Positions 1 to 9,219 of a stretch of 64,000 nucleotides of DNA are shown here, piece by piece. Source of the DNA: Chlamydiia bacterium. Lineage in GTDB: Bacteria; Chlamydiota; Chlamydiia; Chlamydiales; Simkaniaceae. Where the stretch lies: the NCBI GenBank assembly GCA_022601645.1, contig JAJACH010000002.1, positions 186,001 through 250,000 of the forward strand, written 5' to 3'. The stretch's first letter is position 1, and every line of letters begins with the position of its first letter. Made by a program: the position numbers and the translations under genes. The notes under the pieces are model-generated. The model worked only from the letters and a program-made list of their open reading frames with translations. It did not search any database and had not been told where the DNA came from.

Positions 1-752
1 TATTCGACCAAATCTTCCTCATCTCCGAAGAGATGGCCGGCAAAAAACTCAAACAAGTCTGGTGCCCCCACGGCAACTCCGACAAAGGACATGCCTCTCC
101 TTTCATGGAAGGACTTGAAAAAAACCAAACAGCGCTCGTCTACGGGAAAAAAATGCTCGATTTCTTCGAAGACAAGGGTGTCAAGCCAAGGAAAACCCAC
201 CTCATTGGCAACTACCGCTACCACTACGCAAAGAAAATGGCCCCCTTCCACAAACGCGTTCTCGACCTCCCCAAAGGCCCCTTAACCCTCTACGCCCCCA
301 CCTGGGACGACAGCGAAAAGTCCTGCTCACTCTTCAACTCCATCGAAGAGATACAAAATGCTGCTCAAAACCTCGTCGTCAAAATCCACCCCAATACCTA
401 CCTCCAAAAACCATTTGAAGTCGACGACCTCATCGCCCGCTACCCGCACGTCCACTTCCTCATCAAGTGCCCCCTAATCTATCCCATCTTAGAACGCACA
501 GAGGTGTACATCGGAGACATGTCCTCGATCGGCTACGACTTTCTCACCTTCAACCGCCCTATGTTCTTCTTAAACCCCGCAAAACGCAAACTCACCGATC
601 CCGGTCTCACCCTCCACACATGCGGCATGACCTTCGACGGCGACCTCACCGTTGACCAATCCTTCCTCGAAAGTAAACGAGCTGAGCTTTACAACTACAC
701 CTTTGCAGACCTCCCTCTAGAGAAAGTCCATGAAATATGCCGCCGTCTGTGA
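1..752 (+). CDS. CDP-glycerol glycerophosphotransferase-like protein, 5' end outside window
   Basis: The frame is open to the left edge, so the true start lies before the window; the first internal ATG is at 33 but sequence upstream of it also codes. The protein has the family pattern of poly(glycerophosphate) transferases (Glyphos_transf): a PHGNSDKG motif near the start, YAPTWDD in the middle, a KIHP motif, and GDMSSIGYDFLTFNRP near the end, where Asp/Ser residues are expected in the nucleotide-binding C-terminal half. Members move glycerol- or ribitol-phosphate, or related groups, from CDP donors onto surface polymers. The acceptor in this organism cannot be inferred. The next gene is a paralogue overlapping by 23 bases, so the two probably form one operon. 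The coding strand is markedly C-rich. Family call is firm; substrate unknown. Confidence 0.8.
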   Translation, partial: FDQIFLISEEMAGKKLKQVWCPHGNSDKGHASPFMEGLEKNQTALVYGKKMLDFFEDKGVKPRKTHLIGNYRYHYAKKMAPFHKRVLDLPKGPLTLYAPTWDDSEKSCSLFNSIEEIQNAAQNLVVKIHPNTYLQKPFEVDDLIARYPHVHFLIKCPLIYPILERTEVYIGDMSSIGYDFLTFNRPMFFLNPAKRKLTDPGLTLHTCGMTFDGDLTVDQSFLESKRAELYNYTFADLPLEKVHEICRRL

Positions 753-1605
753 TGGACGTAACCCCCACTTTCTCGACCACTTCGCCCCGCTCGAATGTCC
801 CATCCTCACTGACCAAGAAAACCTTCTAGCCTACAAACACCTCTACCCCAACCTCGACCTGCGCCTCATCCAAAGTATTGAAGACTACCGCGCCTACGAC
901 TACCTCATCACCTCCTCGAAAAACGCCGGCCCCGAACTGACCGCCCTTACCGGAGTCCCACATATCTTCCTACCACACGGCCACTCCGACAAGCCGCCCA
1001 CCATCTTTGAGCCACAACACCGCACCTTCATCTACGGCCCCGCCATGGAAAACCAAATAGCTCACCTCAACCTCCCAAAAATCCCTCTCCCTAACATCCG
1101 CTACGCCTATTACCTCAAACACCAAACCTTCTTCGACAACCTCCTTCCCATCACTCAAGAAGTCGCCCTCTACGCCCCCACATGGTGCAACCTCTCAACC
1201 TTCAAAACCCACTTCAACCACTTTCTCAAAAAGCCCCTCATTATCAAATGCCATCCCTTCCTCGAACAAACCCATCCCTCCCACGTCATCTACCTTGAGG
1301 AACTTGCCAAAACTCATAAAAACCTCCACGTCTTCACCCACTTTCCACTCTACCCCCTCATGGCCCACTCAAACCAACTTATCACCGACGCCTCGTCTGT
1401 TGGCTACGAATACCTCACCTTCAACCGACCCATCTACCTCACTTCGCCTTCAAACACACCTCTTGCCACCTGCTCTTACCAACTACACGAAGCCTTAAAC
1501 GAAGAAAAATTTGCCCCAAAACGCGAAAAACTCCTCCATAAAACCCACTATAACTCCCTTAATCCTAGCGACCTATTCCAATGTAAAGCGGCTTTACATT
1601 TATAA
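730..1605 (+). CDS. CDP-glycerol glycerophosphotransferase-like protein (paralogue)
   Basis: A 291-residue protein with the same motifs as its upstream neighbour in the same order: LPHGHSDKP, LYAPTWCN, IKCHPF and DASSVGYEYLTFNRP. It is therefore a tandem paralogue of the CDP-glycerol transferase-like family. The ATG follows an AGAGAAAG purine stretch and overlaps the upstream gene, suggesting translational coupling. An oddity is the C-terminus: the last residues (CKAALHL) are encoded by a copy of the dispersed 21-bp palindrome, after which the stop follows almost at once. This suggests the palindrome either replaced the original 3' end or was captured there. Function on surface polymer or lipid decoration is inferred from the family. 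Confidence 0.8.
   Translation: MKYAAVCDGRNPHFLDHFAPLECPILTDQENLLAYKHLYPNLDLRLIQSIEDYRAYDYLITSSKNAGPELTALTGVPHIFLPHGHSDKPPTIFEPQHRTFIYGPAMENQIAHLNLPKIPLPNIRYAYYLKHQTFFDNLLPITQEVALYAPTWCNLSTFKTHFNHFLKKPLIIKCHPFLEQTHPSHVIYLEELAKTHKNLHVFTHFPLYPLMAHSNQLITDASSVGYEYLTFNRPIYLTSPSNTPLATCSYQLHEALNEEKFAPKREKLLHKTHYNSLNPSDLFQCKAALHL
1580..1600. repeat. Dispersed 21-bp palindrome, copy 1
   Basis: Two perfect 10-base arms (AATGTAAAGC and its reverse complement) flank a central G. It lies inside the last codons of the upstream transferase gene and just before the five-repeat protein. There is no T-run after it, so it is not a canonical intrinsic terminator. Other copies are at 9220, 35811, 46910 and 62265. 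Confidence 0.9.
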
Positions 1606-1643
1606 GATCCCCCATGTACAATAAAAAGAAAGAGGGGGAATGC

Positions 1644-4580
1644 ATGGCAGCACCAATCCACAACATCGGTGATCAAGACGATCAGGGGAGTCAGCTCCCG
1701 CAGTTTCCCCATATGCCTCCTCAAACCGAGGCCGACATGATGGAAAACCTCGATACGCTTCAAGTCCCCGCCTCGAGCGATGCCGGTCACATGATTGCAC
1801 AGATCAAAAGCTCGGGTAGCTCGTTTGAAAACCTCCACCTTTTTGCACACTGCCTACAAAGTGGCGTACTCTGCCCTGAACTACCACCTGGAGCGCGAAC
1901 CGCCATCGCGGGAGCACTAGGAAGCATCTTTCCTCTAAAACCCTCTTCAGACATGAGCGCCACTCTCTACACCGCCATTTCACACCCTCTTTTTGCACAC
2001 TGGAACCAAGGCGATGTGAGAGATTTACACACCCTGAAAGATTACGTCGGACAACTTTCAGAAAACAAATCAGCCCCCCTCCCAGAAATTTCCAATCCCG
2101 GCCTTAAAAACGCCCTATGCCAGCTTGCAGGCCCTGATCACGCTCATACTTCCCAAAGCGCCTTACCAAGCCCACATACCCTTGGAAGTAAACCTCCACC
2201 ATACACCCCTCCAAATGTATCTCCACCTAAACCAGAGTATGCGTTTAGAGAGGTTCGTTATTGGAGCACAGAAGGAACAGCGCCGCCCAAGATCATTCTG
2301 TCCTTAGAGATGATTTTTAATTCAATGATGCAAGCAAAGCCTCCAACAACCTTACCAAACCCCTCCCTTCAGGCGTATGCTATGATGGTTGTCGATACGA
2401 TTCCTGCCTCTGACACAGTAGACCGGCAAACATTGCTGGTAATTTGTGGCGTCCCACATGGTAAATGGATGCTTTCTTCTTCTGCCAACATCCCCGAAGT
2501 CCTTCAACAAGCCCTTAAATGGCTTCCAGATGGAGCGTTTAGTAGTACAGTGTATCAATATGTGAAACAATTAGCGACTCAATGCACCTCAGTCCCAAAC
2601 CTACAAGCCTGGCTGAAAGCAAACCCTCCCCCTTCAAGTGCGCCAAACTTAGCTGCTTGTTTAGAGCAAATGGGACTTTATGATCCAAATGCCCCCGCAT
2701 CCTCTATAGATGATGCTTTAAGTCGTGCTGAAACAGTGGAAGCGTCATACAATGGTAAAGCAAGTGATCTAAAAACCTTGATCAATATTCTCAAAGACAT
2801 GCAAACCAAAAACCTGCCCATGTCAGTACTCCAAGGGTTTGGAGCTCTTCTCGACGCTGAGGGGAAGATGCCACCAGAATTAAAACTAGCTTTCGAAGAA
2901 ATTACAGGAACTCCCAGCGGCCATTGGACAATCCCAACAAGTAACGAAGTTGGATTTCTTCAAGCTGTGATCTCAGAAGTAGTACAAGCTGGAGATTTTT
3001 TAGATTCCACCTCACTGAGCTATTTTGAAACACTTTTACCTCAGCTAGATACCTCCCCACCCCCAAACCTTGGAGAATTGTCCTACTGGTTTGGTCGGAA
3101 TGCAGCACCTCCTAATTATATTACATCGTTTTTAGAAGCCTGTGGAATCATGACGACTTATCCTCCAACCTCACCCCCTCAAACCGTGCAACAAGCATTA
3201 ACCTACTGCCTATACTACCTTAAGGCAAATCCACCAAATCCCTACATCCTCAACCTATGTCACACTCTAGAAGGCATGAACCCTCAAGAAAAAATCGTTG
3301 GAAGTGGATTAGAAGGCTACGCGGCTACAATTGAAGCCGCTGCAAAAGCAGGAGGCGTTGTTGATATCCCTCCTTTGTTTGAAACACTAACCGACACCAT
3401 GGGAGGGCAGTGGACTCCTCCTACATCTGACCAAGCAGCCTATTTACAATCCGTCTTTAATCTCCTAGGAGGAGCAGGTAACCTTCTTTCGTCAACTGAT
3501 CTAAGCTTCATTCAAACCATGCAATCATTCCTCTCATCAAATAACCCCTCAAGCGATGACATCACTGCTTGGCTTGAAATAAACATGCCGTCTTCCTCCG
3601 ATCTAATAAGCCTTTTCTCCCAAATGGACCTGTTACCCACTTGGCCTCCAACAAGCTCACCATCCACTGTGGGCCAGGCTTTAGACGAAGCACACTACTG
3701 GCTTACTAAAGATCCACAAGATGCGACATTAATCAATGCCTTCATCAACGCACTAGAAACCCTAGACCCAAATTCTGCCATTTCAGGTTCAGCGCTCCAA
3801 GCCTTTGCTGCAACACTTAACGCCCACCTTTCCCCACCAAACACCATCTTAGAAACTCTTTCAGACACACAAGCAAACTGGTCACCGCCTCAAACAAATC
3901 AACTCGCATACCTTCAATCGCTTTTAACAATGCTCTCAGGAGCCTCAGGCACACTTTCATCTGACACACTCGAATTCGTAAACCACATGCTACATTTCCT
4001 CTCAAAAGGCACTCCCTCCACACAAGATATCGATAGCTGGCTGGAAAAATACCCTTGCCCCGACTCCAAACTCGAAGGCGTTTTAAAAACCATAGGCTAC
4101 AGCGTACAGTGGCCCCCAACGTCCACACCAGAAACAACCGGTCAAGCTCTCATCGAAGCGAAATACTGGCTCACCCTCAACCCAAAAAACCCCAACTATA
4201 TAGAAGACCTAATAACCGCCCTTGAGTCACTTCCTCCTGACGAACAACTCAACAAATCAGGGATCGCGCCTTATGCAGCCATGATTATTCATTATGAAGG
4301 TGGAGACAACATTGATCCAATCTACGAAACCCTAACAGGGTACCCAGGAACCCCACCTGACCATGATCAGATCTTATATGCAAAATCCTTCATGGCCCTA
4401 ATGCTTAAAGCTACAGCAAAAATTATCCCAAACTCAGAACTACCATTCATGCATAATTTCTACACCTTCTTAACCACAGGAGATCCCACTCTCACCGACG
4501 TGCACAATTGGCTCGCTAAAAACCCCTGCCCCGACTCCCAACTAGAGAAAATTCTCAAAAACCTTAACCTCACACAATAA
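1644..4580 (+). CDS. Large protein of five tandem ~155-residue repeats, unknown function
   Basis: Not recognised as a known family. The ATG at 1644 is chosen because AGAGGGGG sits five bases before it; the in-frame ATG at 1614 lacks a ribosome site. The product has 978 residues. The first ~195 are a Pro/Gln-rich non-repetitive head with no signal peptide or membrane segment. Then come five degenerate repeats of about 155-165 residues. Repeats start with a PPTS-type linker and a helix like TVxQALxxAxYWL, followed by LNPxN, an ALExL helix, a SGLQxYAA-like segment, ETLTxTxxGxW, AYLQSV, and DIxxWL. The same consensus can be traced in the middle of the 1166-residue GH18 protein three genes downstream. 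An all-helical scaffold or secreted host-interaction protein is a reasonable guess but unproven. Confidence 0.75.
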   Translation: MAAPIHNIGDQDDQGSQLPQFPHMPPQTEADMMENLDTLQVPASSDAGHMIAQIKSSGSSFENLHLFAHCLQSGVLCPELPPGARTAIAGALGSIFPLKPSSDMSATLYTAISHPLFAHWNQGDVRDLHTLKDYVGQLSENKSAPLPEISNPGLKNALCQLAGPDHAHTSQSALPSPHTLGSKPPPYTPPNVSPPKPEYAFREVRYWSTEGTAPPKIILSLEMIFNSMMQAKPPTTLPNPSLQAYAMMVVDTIPASDTVDRQTLLVICGVPHGKWMLSSSANIPEVLQQALKWLPDGAFSSTVYQYVKQLATQCTSVPNLQAWLKANPPPSSAPNLAACLEQMGLYDPNAPASSIDDALSRAETVEASYNGKASDLKTLINILKDMQTKNLPMSVLQGFGALLDAEGKMPPELKLAFEEITGTPSGHWTIPTSNEVGFLQAVISEVVQAGDFLDSTSLSYFETLLPQLDTSPPPNLGELSYWFGRNAAPPNYITSFLEACGIMTTYPPTSPPQTVQQALTYCLYYLKANPPNPYILNLCHTLEGMNPQEKIVGSGLEGYAATIEAAAKAGGVVDIPPLFETLTDTMGGQWTPPTSDQAAYLQSVFNLLGGAGNLLSSTDLSFIQTMQSFLSSNNPSSDDITAWLEINMPSSSDLISLFSQMDLLPTWPPTSSPSTVGQALDEAHYWLTKDPQDATLINAFINALETLDPNSAISGSALQAFAATLNAHLSPPNTILETLSDTQANWSPPQTNQLAYLQSLLTMLSGASGTLSSDTLEFVNHMLHFLSKGTPSTQDIDSWLEKYPCPDSKLEGVLKTIGYSVQWPPTSTPETTGQALIEAKYWLTLNPKNPNYIEDLITALESLPPDEQLNKSGIAPYAAMIIHYEGGDNIDPIYETLTGYPGTPPDHDQILYAKSFMALMLKATAKIIPNSELPFMHNFYTFLTTGDPTLTDVHNWLAKNPCPDSQLEKILKNLNLTQ

Positions 4581-4788
4581 AGAACTTAGATAAATATATC
4601 AACAAATTGCTTGATGGCACCTACTAAGTAAATATAACAAGTTAATAAGCAAATGGTTGCAGTTTTTTCTATCAAATAGGGTCTTTGTCAAGGAAATGCC
4701 CCTATCTCTCTGATAATCAAAAACATAAGCTTTTTCGCAAATACCTGTAACCCCCTCCTAACCAACGCCTTATATGTCAAATATTTTC

Positions 4789-4817
4789 TTTACAGAAAAT
4801 TAATAATCACGTAAAAT
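4789..4817 (+). promoter_or_regulatory. Sigma-66/sigma-70-type promoter for the GH18-related cluster
   Basis: TTTACA is separated by exactly 17 bases from TAAAAT, with a purine-rich leader and an AGGGGG ribosome site shortly downstream. The spacer between the repeat protein and this point is AT-rich and otherwise empty. It is the best-looking promoter in the accessory block and would serve the pseudogene, the small pseudoenzyme and perhaps the large GH18 gene. Confidence 0.6.
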
Positions 4818-4838
4818 AAATAAAGATTAGGGGGTGTT

Positions 4839-5174
4839 ATGTTTAATCAAATAGCCGATTTTTATAGTTTCGGTCCACTGACCAAGAGAGCCAGGGCTAC
4901 ACTGGTTCCTCAGTGAAAGTCAGCCTTTAAAGGGATTAGGATTTCTGACAAAGTCTGTCATATAGACTTAAGCGAGGAAATGCCTGAGCCTTCATCTTGC
5001 GCAGAGCTGCTCAGTTACTTAAATGTTTTTGGAATTTCAAGCGTGCACATGAGCATGGCCGAATTGCATGAAGGAAGTCCTGCAAAGCAACTTCGTGCGT
5101 ATAAATCACTTACTTTACTGGCTAAAACAGCGAATATCAAAGTTGTTTTATCCTTTAACGCTCGAGCACTGTAA
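4839..5174 (+). pseudogene. GH18-related fragment interrupted by an in-frame TGA
   Basis: A good ribosome site (AGGGGG) and ATG open a frame that meets TGA at 4914-4916 after 25 codons. The same frame then continues without a stop to a TAA at 5172. The part after the TGA aligns with the next gene: RIS...IDL, a GISSVHMSMAELHEGS segment matching GITGINVKYSDLHSGS, and AKTANIKVVLSF matching AKKEGMKVYISL. Both correspond to the first beta-alpha units of the GH18 barrel in the large gene downstream. It ends before the catalytic strand would occur. The simplest reading is a decayed duplicate of the neighbouring gene; the intact promoter and ribosome site argue that decay is recent or that a short peptide is still made. 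Confidence 0.65.
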
Positions 5175-5202
5175 TCATAACGTATTTAATTTAGGGGGGA
5201 AT

Positions 5203-5676
5203 ATGTTAGACACTATTCATAGTAATTATGGTGCTCACTCTTTAGAGCAGCATGACAAAAGCGCAGTAGAAAAGGTTTCAAGTCAGATGGCCGACATTGA
5301 CCTGGGAGCATTCTCTAGTGCGAACTCTTTCGAGTACTTTGAGGAATTCTGTGAGAACCTGATGGCAGATGGGATCACAGGTATTAACGTCAAATATTCA
5401 GATCTTCATTCGGGGAGTACCGGGATTAGAAAAGTATTTGAGACACTCGTGAAAGCTGCAAAAAAGGAAGGGATGAAAGTGTACATCTCTTTAGATCAAA
5501 AACCATCAAATGAGACTTTACAAAACATAGAATCGGACGTGACACACTATCATCTAGATGGGGTGGCTATAGATTCTCAGCAAGAGAAGAAGCAAGACTT
5601 AAGGTCTTTTCAAGAGAAGCTTCACGCATTTTTTGCATCAAAAGGCATTCGAAAATGCCACATAATAAATTACTAA
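5203..5676 (+). CDS. Small GH18-derived protein with a lost catalytic glutamate
   Basis: The start is set by the AGGGGGG site at 5193-5199; longer in-frame ORF sequence upstream lacks one. The 157-residue product can be lined up with the N-terminal GH18 domain of the next gene: EFCENLMADGITG with KLISDLKAVGVNS, AKKEGMKVYISL with ATAAGMPVNLSI, VTHYHLDGVAID with VTKYNLSGLDFD, and LHAFFASKGI with LHSFCAPKGV. At the catalytic DxDxE position it reads A-I-D-S-Q (residues 122-126), so the first Asp and the proton-donor Glu are gone (Glu to Gln). It also stops about halfway through the barrel. It is therefore probably not a hydrolase; a carbohydrate-binding or decoy role is possible. No signal peptide is visible. 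Confidence 0.7.
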   Translation: MLDTIHSNYGAHSLEQHDKSAVEKVSSQMADIDLGAFSSANSFEYFEEFCENLMADGITGINVKYSDLHSGSTGIRKVFETLVKAAKKEGMKVYISLDQKPSNETLQNIESDVTHYHLDGVAIDSQQEKKQDLRSFQEKLHAFFASKGIRKCHIINY

Positions 5677-5700
5677 ATTAAAAATTAATTAGGGGGTTGT

Positions 5701-8700
5701 ATGTCAAACAGCATACAAAACTATCAATCAAATGTTGGTGCTAACCATAATATAGCAACGACAGAGCAACAACATGAGCTAGGTTCTAATAGTCCAGTTT
5801 CAAAGATTTCTGGTCAGTCTGCTTACCTGCTGCTCGGTGGAAAAGGTATGCCAGCTGTTCCATCAGCTGCGTATTGCGATAAGCTCATCAGCGACTTAAA
5901 AGCTGTTGGTGTAAATTCTGTATTCATTAGCTTTGCTAATATTGCAACAGGTCTTACACCTGCTGAAGAAGCTCAGTTTGGGCCACTAGCTGACGCTGCA
6001 ACAGCAGCTGGAATGCCAGTTAATTTGAGTATTGGGGGTCAGAAGGGAGTCTGGACGCCTTCTGCTCAAACTGTTTCTATCTTTGAAGGTCTTGTTACAA
6101 AGTATAATCTCTCAGGTTTAGATTTTGACATTGAATCAGGCATGTCAGCAAACCTACCTCAGGATCTTCAACAGCTTCACTCTTTTTGTGCTCCAAAAGG
6201 TGTTAAAATGTCTTTAACTGTTGAGGCATCACCTTACAATTCTGTAGGGATTTATGATCCAAAGACAGGAAACATTCAAAAAGGGACATTGTCTGCATTA
6301 TTTTTTGATTCACAAAACAAGCCTGTATTTAACACCATGTTTGACAGTCTAAATCTAATGATGTACGGGGGTCCTCAGTACCTTGTTAACTCAGATGGAA
6401 CACCAACAACTTACCTTAAAGAATGGATGGAAAGTATTCCAAATCTCATGCCTTTAACTTCAGTTCATATTGGATTTGGTGATGGTACTGGTAATGGTTC
6501 TGGTATGGGTTACCCTGGAAGTGGAACTCCTGGACAAAATGCTGCTAATGCCTACATTAGTGCTTTGAAAGGGCTTTCACCTAGCTACACACCTGCAGAC
6601 TTCGGAAAACCCTTCTGGTGGACGTGGAATAACACGGGTCGTTACTCTGAATCGACTGTAGATAGTGGTTTTGATACGACAATGGAAAAGGACTTTTGGA
6701 CAACGCTAAATGGAGCGGGACCAGGTCCTCAGCCAACTCCATGGCACCCTACTTCTGTGCCAACAACTGTTGCTGCGGCTAAGACTGACTTGGATAAGCT
6801 TGCAAGCTTAAATCCTTCAAATGTCTGGATTGCTGCGCTTGATAAGATTGTTGACGGTCTTTCTTCTGGTCAACTAGACGTCTTACAAGGTGTTGCACAT
6901 ATTCTAGAGCAAGAATCAGGCTTTACATCTAGCATGAGTGCACAAACACTTCAAGATCTGCAGATGATCACGAACACTCAAAGCGGAACGGCTTTGACCG
7001 GTTCTGGTGCAACGTATGCATCTGAGGTATTAGAGCAGCTTAGCACAAATTACCCTGCTGGGAAATTAACACAGACTGAGATCACAGCTCTTCAAACAGC
7101 AAGTCAATCTCTTACTGCAGGGACGAGTGTCACTGACGTGATTAGCGCATTGACGACAGCTTGGGGTAGCGGTGCTGGACTCGCTCCGATTACAGCTTTC
7201 TTAACAAGCGCTGTCAAGCCAGGACCAACACCACCAGGACCTAAGCCTACTGTACCACCAAAAACACTTGCTGATGCAAAAAAGGATATCGATTACTACA
7301 AGACGCTAGAACCAAACAATCGTTGGGTTATTGCTCTTGATGCATTAGTTGATAGTCTACCTGCAGGATCAAGTCTAGATGTGCTTCAGGGTTATGCCTC
7401 TCTTATAGAAAAGTGGGGAATGCCATCAGGTGATGTTAAGACGATGATTCAGCTGCTTACGAATACACAAACTGGCACGGCGCTTACTGGAAACGGTTTA
7501 GCTTATGCTCAAAGTGTTCTTAAGGCACTTGGTACTTATATTCCTTCAGGAACAATCACTGCTGCAGATGCTCAGGTTCTTCTTGGTGCAGCAGGTTCTT
7601 CTGATCCTGCTAGTTACTTACAGACGAATTGGACAGGAGATCAGGCTGTTTTAACCTCGCTTGAAACTTTTGTAACCGCGGCGGTGAAACCTGGTCCAAC
7701 TCCTCCATGGCATCCTGCTTCTGTACCAACAACAGTGGCTGCTGCTAAGACAGACATGGATAAGCTTGCAAGTTTAAATCCAAGTAATCCTTGGATTGTT
7801 GCGATCGATAAGATGATTGACTCTCTTTCTTCAGGGCAGTTAAACGTCTTCCAAGGATTTGCATCGCTTATGGAGCAGGAAGGGGCGACATCTGGCATGA
7901 GTGCACAAACACTTAAAGATTTGCAGATCATCACGAACACACAAAGCGGAACTGCTTTGACTGGTTCTGGTGCGACGTATGCCTCGAATGTGTTAGCAGA
8001 GCTTAAGCAATACATTCCAGAAGGTGTATTGACAGCATCTCAGCTAACAGCTCTTGGAACTGCAAGTCAATCTCTTGCTGCAGGGACTAATGTGAAAGAT
8101 GTCATTAGTGCATTAACTGCTTCATGGGATGGGACGGCTGGTCTCTCTCAGATTACAACGTTCTTAAGTAGCGTTGTTCCAAACCCTAAACCACCAGGAC
8201 CTCCAACTCCTACGGTTAAGGGAAGTTCAGTTTATGTTGATATTTCACATGGCTTTCCTTTTTGGGAGTACAAGCAATTTCCAAGTAAGTACAAGGCAGC
8301 TATAGCCACTTGGTTAAACACTGTCGAAAGCAAAATCAAAGGGACAGGAATTAACAATCTTGCTTTACTTGCACCTATGTCAAGTGGGGGTTCAGGGCTT
8401 GATGATCAATATCTTGATCTGATTCAAACGATCCATTCGTTGATTCCATCATCTAGCAACCCTAACTTAAAGATCACACTTTCTATAGGTGGAGCGAATG
8501 GTTCTAGTGCTTTTGATTCTGCAACAGCGGCTACAGCACAGGCGCTTTTAAGTCAGCTTTGTCCTGCATCAGGTCCTCTCATCAATGGGTTTGACATCGA
8601 TTACGAATCTTCGGCAAATTCAGAGGGTTTTTTAACATTCCTTCAGGCAATGCACACAAAACTTCACTCTGAAGGGATTCCCATGTCACTCACAGTAATG

Positions 8701-9201
8701 GGATACCCATCGCATAGCTATGGAAACCTTCCAAATGCCAAGATTCCAACGAACAATCCTCCTCTAGGGATTGGAACGTCAGGGGAAAAGGGTCCATTGT
8801 ATGATGTTTTCCAAAACTTCAGCGAGTACTTTGATAAAGTGAACTTAATGCTTTATGGCGGTGCTCAGGTGCTTGACAGTGCTTCTGCGGATCCTTTAGA
8901 TCCAGAATTCTGTCTACGCAATTGGGTAAGCATTTTCAAAAAGCTTAACATTCCATTAAGCGAGATGTCTGTTGGGTTTAACCAGGCAGCAGATTATACA
9001 GGTGGCAAGTCACAAGATCCGTCAACAAACGGACAAGATGCAGCTGCGATGTATAAAAAGGTCTGTAGCGACATTGGCATTAGCCCATCTGACCTAGCAG
9101 CTCCATTCTGGTGGCCAGGTGATAGTGCATTTACTACTTCAGGGGCTAGCTCATGGTCAAATGCAATGGAAACAGCATTTAACTCTGCAATGCAGTCTTA
9201 A
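5701..9201 (+). CDS. Chitinase-like protein with two GH18 domains and three internal repeats
   Basis: A 1166-residue protein starting five bases after AGGGGG. Residues ~40-345 form a GH18 barrel with the catalytic strand LDFDIE (Asp141, Asp143, Glu145) and a late FWWTWNN strand. Residues ~355-835 hold three ~150-residue repeats separated by Pro-rich linkers (PGPTPP); repeats one and three are nearly identical in places (SAQTLxDLQxITNTQSG). Residues ~840-1165 are a second GH18 barrel with GFDIDYE (Asp965, Asp967, Glu969) and LMLYGG and FWWPG strands. Both active sites look intact, so hydrolysis of chitin or another N-acetylglucosamine polymer is likely. No Sec signal peptide is visible, so export would need another route such as type III secretion. 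A single polypeptide with a catalytic domain at each end suggests processive or two-site action. Confidence 0.85.
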   Translation: MSNSIQNYQSNVGANHNIATTEQQHELGSNSPVSKISGQSAYLLLGGKGMPAVPSAAYCDKLISDLKAVGVNSVFISFANIATGLTPAEEAQFGPLADAATAAGMPVNLSIGGQKGVWTPSAQTVSIFEGLVTKYNLSGLDFDIESGMSANLPQDLQQLHSFCAPKGVKMSLTVEASPYNSVGIYDPKTGNIQKGTLSALFFDSQNKPVFNTMFDSLNLMMYGGPQYLVNSDGTPTTYLKEWMESIPNLMPLTSVHIGFGDGTGNGSGMGYPGSGTPGQNAANAYISALKGLSPSYTPADFGKPFWWTWNNTGRYSESTVDSGFDTTMEKDFWTTLNGAGPGPQPTPWHPTSVPTTVAAAKTDLDKLASLNPSNVWIAALDKIVDGLSSGQLDVLQGVAHILEQESGFTSSMSAQTLQDLQMITNTQSGTALTGSGATYASEVLEQLSTNYPAGKLTQTEITALQTASQSLTAGTSVTDVISALTTAWGSGAGLAPITAFLTSAVKPGPTPPGPKPTVPPKTLADAKKDIDYYKTLEPNNRWVIALDALVDSLPAGSSLDVLQGYASLIEKWGMPSGDVKTMIQLLTNTQTGTALTGNGLAYAQSVLKALGTYIPSGTITAADAQVLLGAAGSSDPASYLQTNWTGDQAVLTSLETFVTAAVKPGPTPPWHPASVPTTVAAAKTDMDKLASLNPSNPWIVAIDKMIDSLSSGQLNVFQGFASLMEQEGATSGMSAQTLKDLQIITNTQSGTALTGSGATYASNVLAELKQYIPEGVLTASQLTALGTASQSLAAGTNVKDVISALTASWDGTAGLSQITTFLSSVVPNPKPPGPPTPTVKGSSVYVDISHGFPFWEYKQFPSKYKAAIATWLNTVESKIKGTGINNLALLAPMSSGGSGLDDQYLDLIQTIHSLIPSSSNPNLKITLSIGGANGSSAFDSATAATAQALLSQLCPASGPLINGFDIDYESSANSEGFLTFLQAMHTKLHSEGIPMSLTVMGYPSHSYGNLPNAKIPTNNPPLGIGTSGEKGPLYDVFQNFSEYFDKVNLMLYGGAQVLDSASADPLDPEFCLRNWVSIFKKLNIPLSEMSVGFNQAADYTGGKSQDPSTNGQDAAAMYKKVCSDIGISPSDLAAPFWWPGDSAFTTSGASSWSNAMETAFNSAMQS

Positions 9202-9219
9202 GTTTCTGTTTTCTAAACT

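Noticed and set aside
4914..4916. In-frame TGA as selenocysteine or programmed readthrough
   Set aside because: No convincing stem-loop of SECIS type follows, chlamydiae are not known to use selenocysteine, and the neighbour gene looks like an intact version; decay is simpler.
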